Assembly (NCBI RefSeq): GCF_020873915.1
Contig: NZ_JAHWGP010000016.1
Span: forward strand, 1-64,000
DNA from: Streptomyces sp. DH5
GTDB taxonomy: Bacteria; Actinomycetota; Actinomycetes; Streptomycetales; Streptomycetaceae
DNA: 64,000 nt
Direction: 5' to 3'
Shown here: positions 38,984-46,927 of the stretch, in pieces
Layout of the letters: each line of letters opens with the position of its first letter
Numbering within the stretch: the stretch's first letter is position 1
The notes under the pieces: model-generated
Database searches by the model: none
What the model was told of the DNA's origin: nothing
Seen by the model: only the letters and a program-made list of their open reading frames with translations
Made by a program: the position numbers and the translations under genes

Positions 38984-40198
38984 ATGAGCACGGCACAGTC
39001 ACCGCAGCCCGAAGAGAAGGCCGGCCCGCCGGTCACCGTCAGCACATCCGGCCGGCCGGCCGGCCACAGGCCACCCGGCAAGCCGGTACCGCCCCACCCC
39101 GCACCCACCCCGGACCGGTCACCGGCCGAGACCGCGACGGACGCCCCAAAGCGGGACACCGAAGCCGGTCCGTGGCCCCGCAGACTGCTGGTCGGCCTCG
39201 TCGCCGGTCTGCTCGCCTGGGGTGTCGCCGCGTTATTGAGCCCGGAGGACGGTGCGGCGCGACAGCTCGGCGCCGCCGGACTCTGTGCCGTCGCCGCGGT
39301 CGCCGCCCGGCACCTCCTCCTCGGCACGGACCGCACGGCGGAGGAACGGGCCCGGCGGGCCGAGCAGCTGCTCGCCGAGACCGCCGCCACCGTGCGGGAC
39401 GGACTGCGGCGCTACGACGACGAGTTGCAGAGCGGGCTGACCCGGCACACCGAGGACATGAAGGAGCTCGTCGAGACCCGCCTGGTGGCCCCGGCGCGTC
39501 CCGCCGGGCCGGGGCCCGAACCGGCACCGGCGTGGGTCCGCATCGAGTCCGTGCCGGACCTGGCCACCAACTTCGCCGAGGCCCTGTCCCCGGGTCTGCC
39601 GATCCTCTCCACCTTCGTCCGCCTGGAGATGCAGCGGGTGATCGGGCAGATGACGGATCTCACCACCCTCATCGCGGAATGCCCCGGCGAGAACCACGAC
39701 TGGCTGCTGAGCCTCACCCGGGCCGCGGAGCACTCCATCTGCGCCACCAGCACCTCCGTCGACCGCGAGTTCTGGAACAGCGAGCCCGCCAGCCGTTACC
39801 TGCACGCCCAGCGGGAGGCGATCGAGCACGGGGTCCCGGTGCGGCGGCTGTTCCTGCTGGAGAGCGCGCGGGAGCTGGACGACCGGCTGCTGCGGCTCTG
39901 CGAGGAGCAGCAGGTCCTGCACATCGAGGTCCGCGTGGCCGTCCTGCCGGAGCTGCCGCCGCACCTGCTGCGGGGTACGACCAACGACTTCATCGTCTAC
40001 GACGAGTCGGTCTCCTTCGAGACCGACCAGGACCTGCGCGACGTCAACATCCGCACCCGGCTCATCGCACGCCACGACCACGTCCAGGACCGCATGAAGC
40101 GTTTCCGGGAGCTGTGGGACGCCGGCATGAGCCTGCGTGAACTGGAGGTCCGGGTCGACGACGAGGAGGACGGCACCTGGATGGTCGACCGGGCGTGA
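38984..40198 (+). CDS. Membrane-anchored protein with PLD-like C-terminal region (contains TTA codon)
   Basis: A 404-aa protein. The N-terminal 60 residues are Pro/Thr-rich and disordered. Two hydrophobic helices follow (about 66-84, LLVGLVAGLLAWGVAALL, and 92-110), then a coiled-coil-like segment (about 118-160), and a C-terminal domain (about 190-400). Its SRYLHAQREAIEHGVPVRRLFLLE, EVRVAVLP and DFIVYDESVSFETD strands resemble the phospholipase-D-like fold of bacterial regulators; no HKD motif is seen, so it is probably not an enzyme. GGGGAG lies 7 nt before ATG 38984. Codon 84 (39233-39235) is TTA. It is the last gene of the cluster. Confidence 0.75.
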   Translation: MSTAQSPQPEEKAGPPVTVSTSGRPAGHRPPGKPVPPHPAPTPDRSPAETATDAPKRDTEAGPWPRRLLVGLVAGLLAWGVAALLSPEDGAARQLGAAGLCAVAAVAARHLLLGTDRTAEERARRAEQLLAETAATVRDGLRRYDDELQSGLTRHTEDMKELVETRLVAPARPAGPGPEPAPAWVRIESVPDLATNFAEALSPGLPILSTFVRLEMQRVIGQMTDLTTLIAECPGENHDWLLSLTRAAEHSICATSTSVDREFWNSEPASRYLHAQREAIEHGVPVRRLFLLESARELDDRLLRLCEEQQVLHIEVRVAVLPELPPHLLRGTTNDFIVYDESVSFETDQDLRDVNIRTRLIARHDHVQDRMKRFRELWDAGMSLRELEVRVDDEEDGTWMVDRA

Positions 40199-40291
40199 CG
40201 GCGCGGGCCCGGCCGCGCCGACCGGGGGCGTCCGGCTGCCACGGGGGGAGTGACCGGTGTCGGGCTCCCGGCGGCGGGTCCGCCGGGCGGT

Positions 40292-40612
40292 TCACAGCGT
40301 GTGGTGCAGCCAGCGCTGGATGGTGGTGTTGATGCTGCCGGACAGGGCGCTCAGGCTCTCGATGGCCTCGCGGTCCTCGGGGCGGGGCGGGATGCCGGCG
40401 GCGGTCAGCGCGGCGTGCAGTTCCAGCCGGCGGCGGTCGCGCGGGTCGATCGCGGTGTCGAGGCGGTGGGCCGGGTTCGGCGGGGCCAGCAGGTAGTCGC
40501 CCTCCTGCGCTCCGGCGGGCGCGGGCCACCAGGGGGCGGCCGAGTCGTCCGTGAGGGCGCCGGAGGCGCCGAAGGCGTGGTGCGGTCCGTACTCGAAGGC
40601 GGTCGCGGTCAT
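40292..40612 (-). CDS. Hypothetical protein, 106 aa
   Basis: A small soluble protein starting MTATAFEYGPHHAFG, with a WWPAPAG turn and a helical C-terminal half (LELHAALTAAGIPPRPEDREAIESL) ending HHTL. GGTGAGGAG lies about 7 nt before the ATG, and codon use is normal, so I think it is real. No family is recognised. It faces the six-gene cluster tail to tail and lies back to back with the ArsR gene, whose operator region it may share. Confidence 0.65.
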   Translation of the reverse strand: MTATAFEYGPHHAFGASGALTDDSAAPWWPAPAGAQEGDYLLAPPNPAHRLDTAIDPRDRRRLELHAALTAAGIPPRPEDREAIESLSALSGSINTTIQRWLHHTL

Positions 40613-40727
40613 GGCCGGTCTCCTCACCAAGGGGGTCGGTTCTGCTGGACAGGAGCACGGTTGGGGGAGAACCGGTTGCGCCGGAGCGGAAACGTCACGC
40701 CAACGGCGTCATCAGCAGCTCATCGAC

Positions 40728-40784
40728 TTGCAAAGAAGTGATTGCATAAATTCCGTTGCAGAGATTCCTTTGCAACGTTATCTT
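40728..40784 (+). promoter_or_regulatory. ArsR promoter with TTGCA operator repeats
   Basis: TTGCAG (40756-40761), 17 bp, TATCTT (40779-40784) form a good promoter that would start transcription at or next to ATG 40792. An inverted pair, TTGCAAAG (40728) and CTTTGCAA (40768), plus two further TTGCA boxes (40742, 40756) overlap it, as expected for an autoregulated repressor. Confidence 0.6.
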
Positions 40785-40791
40785 TGGATCC

Positions 40792-41385
40792 ATGGACGAG
40801 CCCACTGATCCGCAGGATCCCAAGGTCCACAGCCTCGACGCCCGCTCGCTGCGCGGCCTGGCACACCCCCTGCGCATGGAGCTGCTGAGGGCGTTGCGGC
40901 ACGACGGTCCGGCCACCGCCTCCCAGCTGGCCGCCAAGCTCGGCGAGTCCAGCGGAGCCACCAGCTACCACCTGCGTCAACTCGCCGCCCACGGGTTCGT
41001 GGAGGACGCACCGGAGCACGGCAAGGGGCGGGAGCGGTGGTGGAAGGCGGTGCACGAAGGGGTGCGCTTCGACGACGCCCTGCTCAAGGACCGCACCCCG
41101 GAGGTCCGCGGAGCCGCCGACCTCTTCCTGCACGAGGTCGCGAACCATCACACCAGCGAGATCGCGACCTGGCTCGGCACCCGCGGCGAGTGGTCCGAGG
41201 CCTGGCACCGCGCCTCGGACACGAGTGACTTCACCCTGCGGCTCACACCCGAACTCGCTGAGGAACTCGTCCACAAGATGCACGACCTGGTGGAGAGCTA
41301 CCGCGCGAAGGAACCCGGTGCCAGCGCCCCGGACGCCGAGCGAGTGCGCGTCCACACCCACGTCTTCCCCGTCCACACGGACTGA
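40792..41385 (+). CDS. ArsR-family winged-helix regulator
   Basis: A 197-aa regulator. The N-terminal winged helix is visible (LAHPLRMELLRALRHDGPATASQLAAKLGESSGATSYHLRQLAAHGF, about residues 20-66). The C-terminal half is a helical HTH_20/YdfH-like sensor. No metal-binding cysteine pair is present, so it is not a classic arsenic sensor. The start is ATG 40792, probably leaderless; a longer open frame from 40756 runs through the promoter and is rejected. Followed after 11 bp by a small gene likely in the same transcript. Confidence 0.88.
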   Translation: MDEPTDPQDPKVHSLDARSLRGLAHPLRMELLRALRHDGPATASQLAAKLGESSGATSYHLRQLAAHGFVEDAPEHGKGRERWWKAVHEGVRFDDALLKDRTPEVRGAADLFLHEVANHHTSEIATWLGTRGEWSEAWHRASDTSDFTLRLTPELAEELVHKMHDLVESYRAKEPGASAPDAERVRVHTHVFPVHTD

Positions 41386-41396
41386 GAGGTTGCCCG

Positions 41397-41600
41397 ATGC
41401 ACCCGCAGACGCACCCGGAGATCCATCTCGCCCTGCACCGCGCCCGCGCCGCCGGCCTCCACGCGGAAGCGGACGCGTACCGCCTCGCCGCCTCGGCGGG
41501 ACGCCCCCGGCGCATCCGCGCCCGCCTCGGCTGGACCCTGGTCGACCTCGGCCTGCGCCTGGCCGTCGCCACCCCCGGGCCGACGGCCCTCGCCCGCTAG
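41397..41600 (+). CDS. Small hypothetical protein, 67 aa
   Basis: A basic, helical 67-residue protein (HPQTHPEIHLALHRARAAGL start; LGWTLVDLGLRLAVAT amphipathic to hydrophobic helix, about 44-59). Similar tiny proteins follow ArsR-like regulators in Streptomyces, and the last helix may touch the membrane. It lies 11 bp after the ArsR gene. Its end overlaps the end of the convergent peptidase gene by 4 bp. No function is known to me. Confidence 0.65.
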   Translation: MHPQTHPEIHLALHRARAAGLHAEADAYRLAASAGRPRRIRARLGWTLVDLGLRLAVATPGPTALAR

Positions 41601-43102
41601 CGGCAGTACAGGTCCCGGCCCGGGCGTTCGCCGGTGGACAGGAAGCGGGAGACCGCTCGGTCACCGCAGGGGTTCCCCTCGGCGAGGTAGGCGTTGTGCC
41701 CGGTGGAGTTCACCGTGACCATGACCGCCCGGCCGCCGAACGCCTCCCGGAGCTTCAGCGCGCCGCCGAGGGGCGTGGCCACGTCCCGTTCGTTCTGGAC
41801 GAGGAGGACGTTGGACGGCCCCCGGCCGGTGATCCGCGTCGGGGCCTCGCGGGGCGGGTGGGGCCAGGCGGCGCACGGCATCGCGTTGCGGGGCATGCCG
41901 GCGGTGAGCGGGTGCGAGGCCCGGCTCTCGGCGACGCCCCGTGCGTACTCGGCGGCCGACTTGGGCCAGGACACGTCGTTGCACAGCGTCCCGATGCCGA
42001 CGGCGGTCACGTTCTGCAGGACCGTCTCCGGCGGCGTGGCCGGCGCGGGCGGTGCGGTGCCCTGCCCGGCCGCCAGCATCACCTTCGCGAGGGCCGGGTA
42101 ACGGCGCGGCTGGTAGAGGCTGTCCAGCATGGTCTGGCGCAGCACGTTGCCGTTCAACTCGCCGGGGTTGGCGCCGGGCCAGGGGATCGGCTCGTGGTCC
42201 AGGCGAGCGGCGAGCCGCAGGAAGAGCGGGCGCACCTCGGCGGCCGTCTCCGCCACCCGGTCCGGGTTGCCGGGTGCCGACGCCCACGTGGCGAAGTGCG
42301 GGAACACGTCCTCGACGCCTTGCTCGTGCCCGGCGAGCCAGGCACGCGCCACCCGGGCCGGGTCGGGATCGTCGTTGCTGTCCAGCACGATCCGGTCCGT
42401 CCGGTGCGGGAACATCTGGCTGTACACCGCTCCGACGTACGTTCCGTACGAGACGCCCCACGCGGAGATCTTCCGCTCGCCCAGTGCGGCGCGGACGCGG
42501 TCGAGGTCGCGGGCGTTGTCGCGGGTGCTGAGGTGCCGGATCAGATCGCCGCCGTTGCGCAGGCATGCCTGTGTCATGCGCTCGGCGGTGGCCATGTTCT
42601 CGTCGACCGAGCCGTCCGGGGCGGGCCAGGGGCGCAGCTTCGTCAGCGCCAGGTCGTCGTGTCCCAGACCGCAGTCGACGGACGTGGACGGGGCGAGACC
42701 GCGCGGCGCGAACCCGATCAGGTCGTACCGGTCGCGCACCTCCTGCGGCAGCTTCTGCCCCTTGCCGGAGGGGTCGCCGAGGCTGGAGCCACCGGGCCCG
42801 CCCGGGATGAGGAACAGCGCGCCGCGCCGCACCCGGCCGTCCTCGGCGGGGATGCGGGACAGCGCGAGGGAGATCTGCTTGCCCTCGGGGGCAGCGTGGT
42901 CCAGGGGGACCCGGAGGGTGGCGCACTGCTGACGGGGGTCGGTGGCACCGGTGCCCTCGCAGGGACCCCAGGCGAGCGCCGCCCGGGGCTCGTCACCGGT
43001 GGCGGGAGCGGGTAAGGCTCCGGCGGTCAGGGGTGGGAGCAGTGCGACGAGGAGGGCGGCGGGGACGGCCGTCAGGGCGAGGTTGCGCAGGGTCGATGAC
43101 AT
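41597..43102 (-). CDS. Secreted alpha/beta-hydrolase peptidase (S33, tripeptidyl aminopeptidase-like; contains TTA codon)
   Basis: A 501-aa secreted serine peptidase. The signal peptide (about residues 1-31) precedes the TAP-type core: oxyanion segment IPGGPGGSS (about 96), nucleophile in GVSYGT (about 222) and a C-terminal TGHNAYL supplying His (about 480). Relatives in Streptomyces remove N-terminal tripeptides from secreted proteins or cleave substrate-mycelium proteins. Codon 30 (43013-43015), inside the signal peptide, is TTA, so translation should depend on bldA tRNA. The start at 43102 is chosen for the signal peptide; longer frames lack support. Confidence 0.88.
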   Translation of the reverse strand: MSSTLRNLALTAVPAALLVALLPPLTAGALPAPATGDEPRAALAWGPCEGTGATDPRQQCATLRVPLDHAAPEGKQISLALSRIPAEDGRVRRGALFLIPGGPGGSSLGDPSGKGQKLPQEVRDRYDLIGFAPRGLAPSTSVDCGLGHDDLALTKLRPWPAPDGSVDENMATAERMTQACLRNGGDLIRHLSTRDNARDLDRVRAALGERKISAWGVSYGTYVGAVYSQMFPHRTDRIVLDSNDDPDPARVARAWLAGHEQGVEDVFPHFATWASAPGNPDRVAETAAEVRPLFLRLAARLDHEPIPWPGANPGELNGNVLRQTMLDSLYQPRRYPALAKVMLAAGQGTAPPAPATPPETVLQNVTAVGIGTLCNDVSWPKSAAEYARGVAESRASHPLTAGMPRNAMPCAAWPHPPREAPTRITGRGPSNVLLVQNERDVATPLGGALKLREAFGGRAVMVTVNSTGHNAYLAEGNPCGDRAVSRFLSTGERPGRDLYCR

Positions 43103-43168
43103 GCCTACGAGCGTCGCGGCGTCGCGCCGCGGTCCCCATCCGGGCAACGGCCCTGTTCCTCCGGTGGT

Positions 43169-43492
43169 TTACCCCCGGGCGGACCGGGGGTGCGCCCCCT
43201 GTCCGGGGCGCGGAGCCATGACACCGGCGGAGAGGAACGCCGTCCAGGCGGCCGGCCCGACGACGATCACCGGCCCGCCGGCGCCCAGCTTGCTGTCCCG
43301 GACGGGGACGACACCGGGGACTCCGTCGGCGACTTCGAGGCAGTCCTCGCCGCCGTCGCCTCCGCTGTAGGAACTCTTGCGCCAGTTCGCCGCGCCGGAG
43401 AAGTCGTACGCGACCTCGACGCACTCGCCGCCGTTGCCGTCGCTGTGGGTGCTCTTGCGCCAGCGTGCGTTGTTCAGGTCGAACTCCCGCAT
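43169..43492 (-). CDS. DUF397 protein with two tandem domains
   Basis: A 107-aa protein carrying two DUF397 modules: NARWRKSTHSDGNGGECVEV (about residues 8-27) and NWRKSSYSGGDGGEDCLEVAD (about 34-54), then VPVRDSKLG and an AWTAFL end shared by one full domain. The first copy lacks its C-terminal half, so it looks like a partial duplication. Its start overlaps the end of the XRE gene by 19 bp, making them an operon. Confidence 0.82.
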   Translation of the reverse strand: MREFDLNNARWRKSTHSDGNGGECVEVAYDFSGAANWRKSSYSGGDGGEDCLEVADGVPGVVPVRDSKLGAGGPVIVVGPAAWTAFLSAGVMAPRPGQGAHPRSARG

Positions 43493-44307
43493 CGTCTGTA
43501 GTCCTCCGCAGCCGACTCGATCAAGGGCAGGGACGCCTCCCACGACAACGCGGCGGCCCTGATGTGATCGTAAGACGCCTGGGTTCGCTTCACCAGCGCC
43601 GGTTCGTCCAGCAAGCTGCCCGAAAACACGCCTTCTGTATAGACGGTTGGGGGCGCGTCCTCGAATGCCATGAGCTTCATCAGCTTGCCCATGGCAGGAT
43701 GCGCCCCTGCGGAGAACGGGAGCACCTGGAGCAGCACTGTGCGCTGACGCATCATGGACGCGAGGTGATCGAGTTGGTGTGCCATGACCGCTGGCCCTCC
43801 GACGGGAATACGCAGTGCCGTTTCGTGCAATACCACCCAGTACATGGGTCGGGTTGCGTCCCTGAGGACGCGCGTCCGCTCCATCCGCCCCTGGATGAGC
43901 TCCTCGATGTACTCATCAGTGGCGAGCGGATTCCCCGCCAGGAACATTGCCTGCGCGTACTGCCGCGTTTGTAGCAGGCCCGGGACCACAGTTGGCGCGT
44001 ACTCGCAGATTTCCGTGGCCAGCCGTTCCAACTCCGCCGCGTGGGCGAAGTACTCCGTGTACGTCTGGTCCTTGATGAGCTTGCGCCACATCCGCTCGAA
44101 AATACCGTCGGTTTGCAGGGTCTCGTCGATCCGCTGGGCCACGTCCAATTGCGGTTTGCGGATCGCCTGTTCGAACTGGCCGATGTAGCCGCCGGAGACG
44201 AACACCCGTGTCCCCAGCTCCACCTGCGTGAACCCGGCGTCCTCCCGGCGTCGCTTCAGCTCCGCGCCGAAGAACTCCCACGCCGCCTGGCGCGAACCGT
44301 TGGCCAT
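43474..44307 (-). CDS. XRE-family regulator with DUF5753 domain
   Basis: A 277-aa helix-turn-helix protein. The XRE domain is at about residues 8-65 (AELKRRREDAGFTQVELGTRVFVSGGYIGQFE-type), followed by DUF5753 (VVPGLLQTRQYAQAMF, about 100; VLPFSAGAHPAMG, about 210). AAGGGG lies 6 nt before ATG 44307. It is the partner of the DUF397 gene downstream and diverges from two tiny genes. Compared with the 23236 protein it is the same family but clearly a different subtype. Confidence 0.87.
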   Translation of the reverse strand: MANGSRQAAWEFFGAELKRRREDAGFTQVELGTRVFVSGGYIGQFEQAIRKPQLDVAQRIDETLQTDGIFERMWRKLIKDQTYTEYFAHAAELERLATEICEYAPTVVPGLLQTRQYAQAMFLAGNPLATDEYIEELIQGRMERTRVLRDATRPMYWVVLHETALRIPVGGPAVMAHQLDHLASMMRQRTVLLQVLPFSAGAHPAMGKLMKLMAFEDAPPTVYTEGVFSGSLLDEPALVKRTQASYDHIRAAALSWEASLPLIESAAEDYRRCGSST

Positions 44308-44422
44308 TGTTAACCCCTTTGTACAGCCCCGCACTTGTAGGGCGTGAACCCCTTCCGAGTGTAAGCACGCAGCGTCACTCTTGGGATACGAAGGGTGAAG
44401 GCCGAAGGGAAAGGGAATCAGC

Positions 44423-44632
44423 ATGACGGCACGACACGCGGCGCACTGCGTCGGGGAAGCGGAGGAAGTGGTGAAGGAATTGCGGGCGGCACTCGCGAAG
44501 GCCGGAATTTCCCTGCCGTCACTGGGACTGGACCCGGTGAGTCTTGCGCGGGAGGCGCCTTGTCCGCTCGTCGAACTGGGGCGGTGTTCCGTCGAGACCG
44601 CGCGGCGCATCGCGGCGGCGGTGTCGCGGTGA
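44423..44632 (+). CDS. Small protein divergent from XRE/DUF397 (69 aa)
   Basis: A 69-residue helical protein (CVGEAEEVVKELRAALAKAGISLPSLGLDP, then ARRIAAAVSR). Small genes like this often face XRE/DUF397 pairs in Streptomyces. AAAGGGAA lies about 6 nt before ATG 44423. The stop overlaps the next GTG (GTGA). No function is known. Confidence 0.72.
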   Translation: MTARHAAHCVGEAEEVVKELRAALAKAGISLPSLGLDPVSLAREAPCPLVELGRCSVETARRIAAAVSR

Positions 44633-44844
44633 AGCCTCCCCTGGGCGCGTACGTCGTGGACACCGGAACCGAGCGGATCGGCATCGTCATGGGGCACGAG
44701 GGCCCCTACGTCCAGCTGAGACCGTACGGCGGTGGCCGGGAGTGGGACGCCGACCCCTGCGTCGTGCGGCGCGCGACCCCGGCCGAGCGGCTGCGCGCGG
44801 CGACCGCCTACGTCAACGCGCGCAGCCGGGGGGAGCTGTCCTGA
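44629..44844 (+). CDS. Small protein (71 aa), coupled to upstream gene
   Basis: A 71-residue protein with a beta-rich SH3-like pattern (GAYVVDTGTERIGIVMGHEGPYVQLRPYGGGREW), then a helical tail (AERLRAATAYVNARSRG). It starts GTG 44629, overlapping the previous stop, so it is translationally coupled. It may bind a partner or DNA; no direct evidence. Confidence 0.72.
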   Translation: MKPPLGAYVVDTGTERIGIVMGHEGPYVQLRPYGGGREWDADPCVVRRATPAERLRAATAYVNARSRGELS

Positions 44845-44859
44845 CGCGGGTCACGACGG

Positions 44860-45003
44860 TCAGTCGCGCAGGGCGGCGTCGGCCGTCTCCTGGAGTTCCT
44901 CGCGGCCGACGCCGCCGGCGGCCTGCACGGCGATGCCGAAGGCGAGGGTGGTGACGTGGCGGGACAGTCGGTGTAGCGCTCCAGGGCCTTGTGGAAGAGC
45001 TGC
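44860..45003 (-). pseudogene. TetR-family regulator C-terminal remnant (frameshifted)
   Basis: Reading minus-strand, one frame gives LFHKALERYTD (about 45001-44968), and then a different frame gives SRHVTTLAFGIAVQAAGGVG and EELQETADAALRD to a stop at 44860. This is the usual end of a TetR ligand-binding domain. The break at about 44967 fits loss of a few bases. The N-terminal DNA-binding part is absent. It lies between the accessory patch and recO. Confidence 0.65.
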
Positions 45004-45105
45004 CTCCGCTCAGAGCGGCAGCGGCCTGAACCAGGTCCGAGGTCCCCTGGGGTGCCCGTGCGCGGACGGGCGCGCCCGCGGGCACGGAGCGGGGCCCGCG
45101 TACGG

Positions 45106-45111
45106 GAGAAT
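45106..45111 (+). promoter_or_regulatory. Probable -10 for leaderless recO mRNA
   Basis: GAGAAT in ACGGGAGAATGGG, 6 nt before ATG 45118. Confidence 0.45.
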
Positions 45112-45117
45112 GGGTTC

Positions 45118-45864
45118 ATGAGTCTGTTCCGCGACGACGGCATCGTGCTGCGCACCCAGAAGCTGGGGGAGGCGGACCGGATCATCACCTTGCTCACGCG
45201 CGGTCACGGCCGGGTACGCGCCGTGGCGCGGGGGGTGCGCCGGACGAAGTCGAAGTTCGGCGCCCGCCTCGAACCGTTCTCGCACGTGGACGTGCAGTTC
45301 TTCTCCAGGAGCAGCGAACTGGTCGGGCGCGGCCTGCCGCTGTGCACACAGAGCGAGACGATCGCGCCGTACGGCAGCGGGATCGTGACGGACTACGGGC
45401 GCTACACCGCCGGGACGGCCATGCTGGAGACGGCCGAGCGGTTCACCGACCACGAGGGGGAGCCGGCGGTGCAGCAGTACCTGCTGCTGGTCGGGGCCCT
45501 GCGGACGCTCGCCCGGGGCGAGCACGCGCCCCCTCTCGTGCTCGACGCGTTCCTGCTGCGCTCCCTCGCCGTCAACGGGTACGCGCCGAGCTTCACCGAC
45601 TGCGCGAAGTGCGGGATGCCCGGGCCGAACCGGTTCTTCTCGGTCGCGTCGGGCGGCTCCCTCTGCCCCGACTGCCGGGTGCCCGGCAGCGTCGTACCCT
45701 CACCGCAGGCCCTGGAACTGCTCGGAGCGCTGCTTACGGGAGACTGGGGGACCGCGGACGCGTGCGAGGCGCGCTACGTCCGGGAGGGGAGCGGGCTGGT
45801 GTCCGCCTACCTGCACTGGCACCTGGAGCGCGGGCTGCGCTCGCTCCGGTTCGTCGAGAAGTGA
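45118..45864 (+). CDS. recO: DNA repair protein RecO
   Basis: A 248-aa recombination mediator that loads RecA with RecF/RecR. It has an N-terminal OB fold (residues 1-80, LFRDDGIVLRTQKLGEADRI), a helical middle, and a C-terminal zinc finger with CAKC (about 162-165) and CPDC (about 183-186). The start is ATG 45118; an upstream frame to 44989 is not coding. The uppS gene follows 36 bp later. Confidence 0.95.
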   Translation: MSLFRDDGIVLRTQKLGEADRIITLLTRGHGRVRAVARGVRRTKSKFGARLEPFSHVDVQFFSRSSELVGRGLPLCTQSETIAPYGSGIVTDYGRYTAGTAMLETAERFTDHEGEPAVQQYLLLVGALRTLARGEHAPPLVLDAFLLRSLAVNGYAPSFTDCAKCGMPGPNRFFSVASGGSLCPDCRVPGSVVPSPQALELLGALLTGDWGTADACEARYVREGSGLVSAYLHWHLERGLRSLRFVEK

Positions 45865-45900
45865 CGCGCGCAGCGCACAGCCAGAGGAGACGAGAGGCAC

Positions 45901-46737
45901 ATGGTCGTACGCGGGTTCCTGGGGCGTCAGCGCCGGGAGTACAGGACGCCGGAACCGCACCCGTCGGGCGCGCGGCCGCCGAAGCTCCCCGGGGAGCTGG
46001 TCCCGAACCACGTGGCGATCGTCATGGACGGCAACGGGCGCTGGGCGAAGGAGCGCGGGCTGCCCCGTACCGAGGGGCACAAGGTCGGCGCCGAGCGGGT
46101 GCTGGACGTGCTCCAGGGCGGGGTCGAGATGGGCGTGGGGGCGATCTCGCTGTACGCCTTCTCCACGGAGAACTGGAAGCGCTCGCCGGACGAGGTGCGC
46201 TTCCTGATGAACTTCAACCGTGACTTCATCCGCAAGTCCCGCGACCAGCTGGACGAGCTGGGGATCCGGGTGCGGTGGGTCGGGCGGATGCCCAAGCTGT
46301 GGAAGTCGGTGGCCAAGGAGCTCCAGATCGCCCAGGAGCAGACGAAGGACAACGACCGGCTGACCCTGTACTTCTGCATGAACTACGGCGGGCGCGCCGA
46401 GATCGCCGATGCCGCGAAGGCACTGGCGGAGGACGTGAAGGCCGGGCGGCTGGACCCGTCGAAGGTGACGGAGAAGACCTTCGAGAGGTACCTGTACTAC
46501 CCGGACATGCCGGACGTGGACCTGTTCCTGCGGCCGAGCGGCGAGCAGCGCACGTCCAACTACCTGTTGTGGCAGAGCGCCTACGCCGAGATGGTCTTCC
46601 AGGACGTGCTGTGGCCGGACTTCGACCGGCGTGACCTGTGGCGGGCCTGCCTGGAATTCGCTTCCCGCGACCGGCGGTTCGGCGGGGCCATCCCGAACGA
46701 GGAACTGCTGGCCATGGAGGGGCGCCAGGAGTCCTGA
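45901..46737 (+). CDS. uppS: Isoprenyl transferase (undecaprenyl/polyprenyl diphosphate synthase)
   Basis: A 278-aa cis-prenyltransferase that makes the lipid carrier for cell-wall synthesis. The catalytic MDGNGRWAK (about residues 42-50), [13 protein letters not shown] (about 84-96) and the C-terminal [15 protein letters not shown] and E (about 211) motifs are all present. It lies downstream of recO as in other actinobacteria and converges on zur across 190 bp that contains a GGGTGGCGCCACCC palindrome. Confidence 0.95.
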   Translation: MVVRGFLGRQRREYRTPEPHPSGARPPKLPGELVPNHVAIVMDGNGRWAKERGLPRTEGHKVGAERVLDVLQGGVEMGVGAISLYAFSTENWKRSPDEVRFLMNFNRDFIRKSRDQLDELGIRVRWVGRMPKLWKSVAKELQIAQEQTKDNDRLTLYFCMNYGGRAEIADAAKALAEDVKAGRLDPSKVTEKTFERYLYYPDMPDVDLFLRPSGEQRTSNYLLWQSAYAEMVFQDVLWPDFDRRDLWRACLEFASRDRRFGGAIPNEELLAMEGRQES

Positions 46738-46927
46738 GCGGGGGTGCGCGGTGGCGTGCGCCGGCTCGGGTGAGCGAAGTGGGTTGCGCTGCACCGTGCG
46801 CCGGGGGCGCGGCGGTCGGGTGCCTCGGGGGTGGGTGGCGCCACCCGGCGACTTGCGGGGTGCCGCCGTGCCCACCCGTGCCGCCCGGCGGCACGACTGC
46901 CCGCGGTCGGGCGGCTGAGCGGGGGCG

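Noticed and set aside
46833-46846. GGGTGGCGCCACCC palindrome between uppS and zur
   Set aside because: A perfect 14-bp dyad, but short, in very GC-rich DNA and without other context; likely chance or part of termination.
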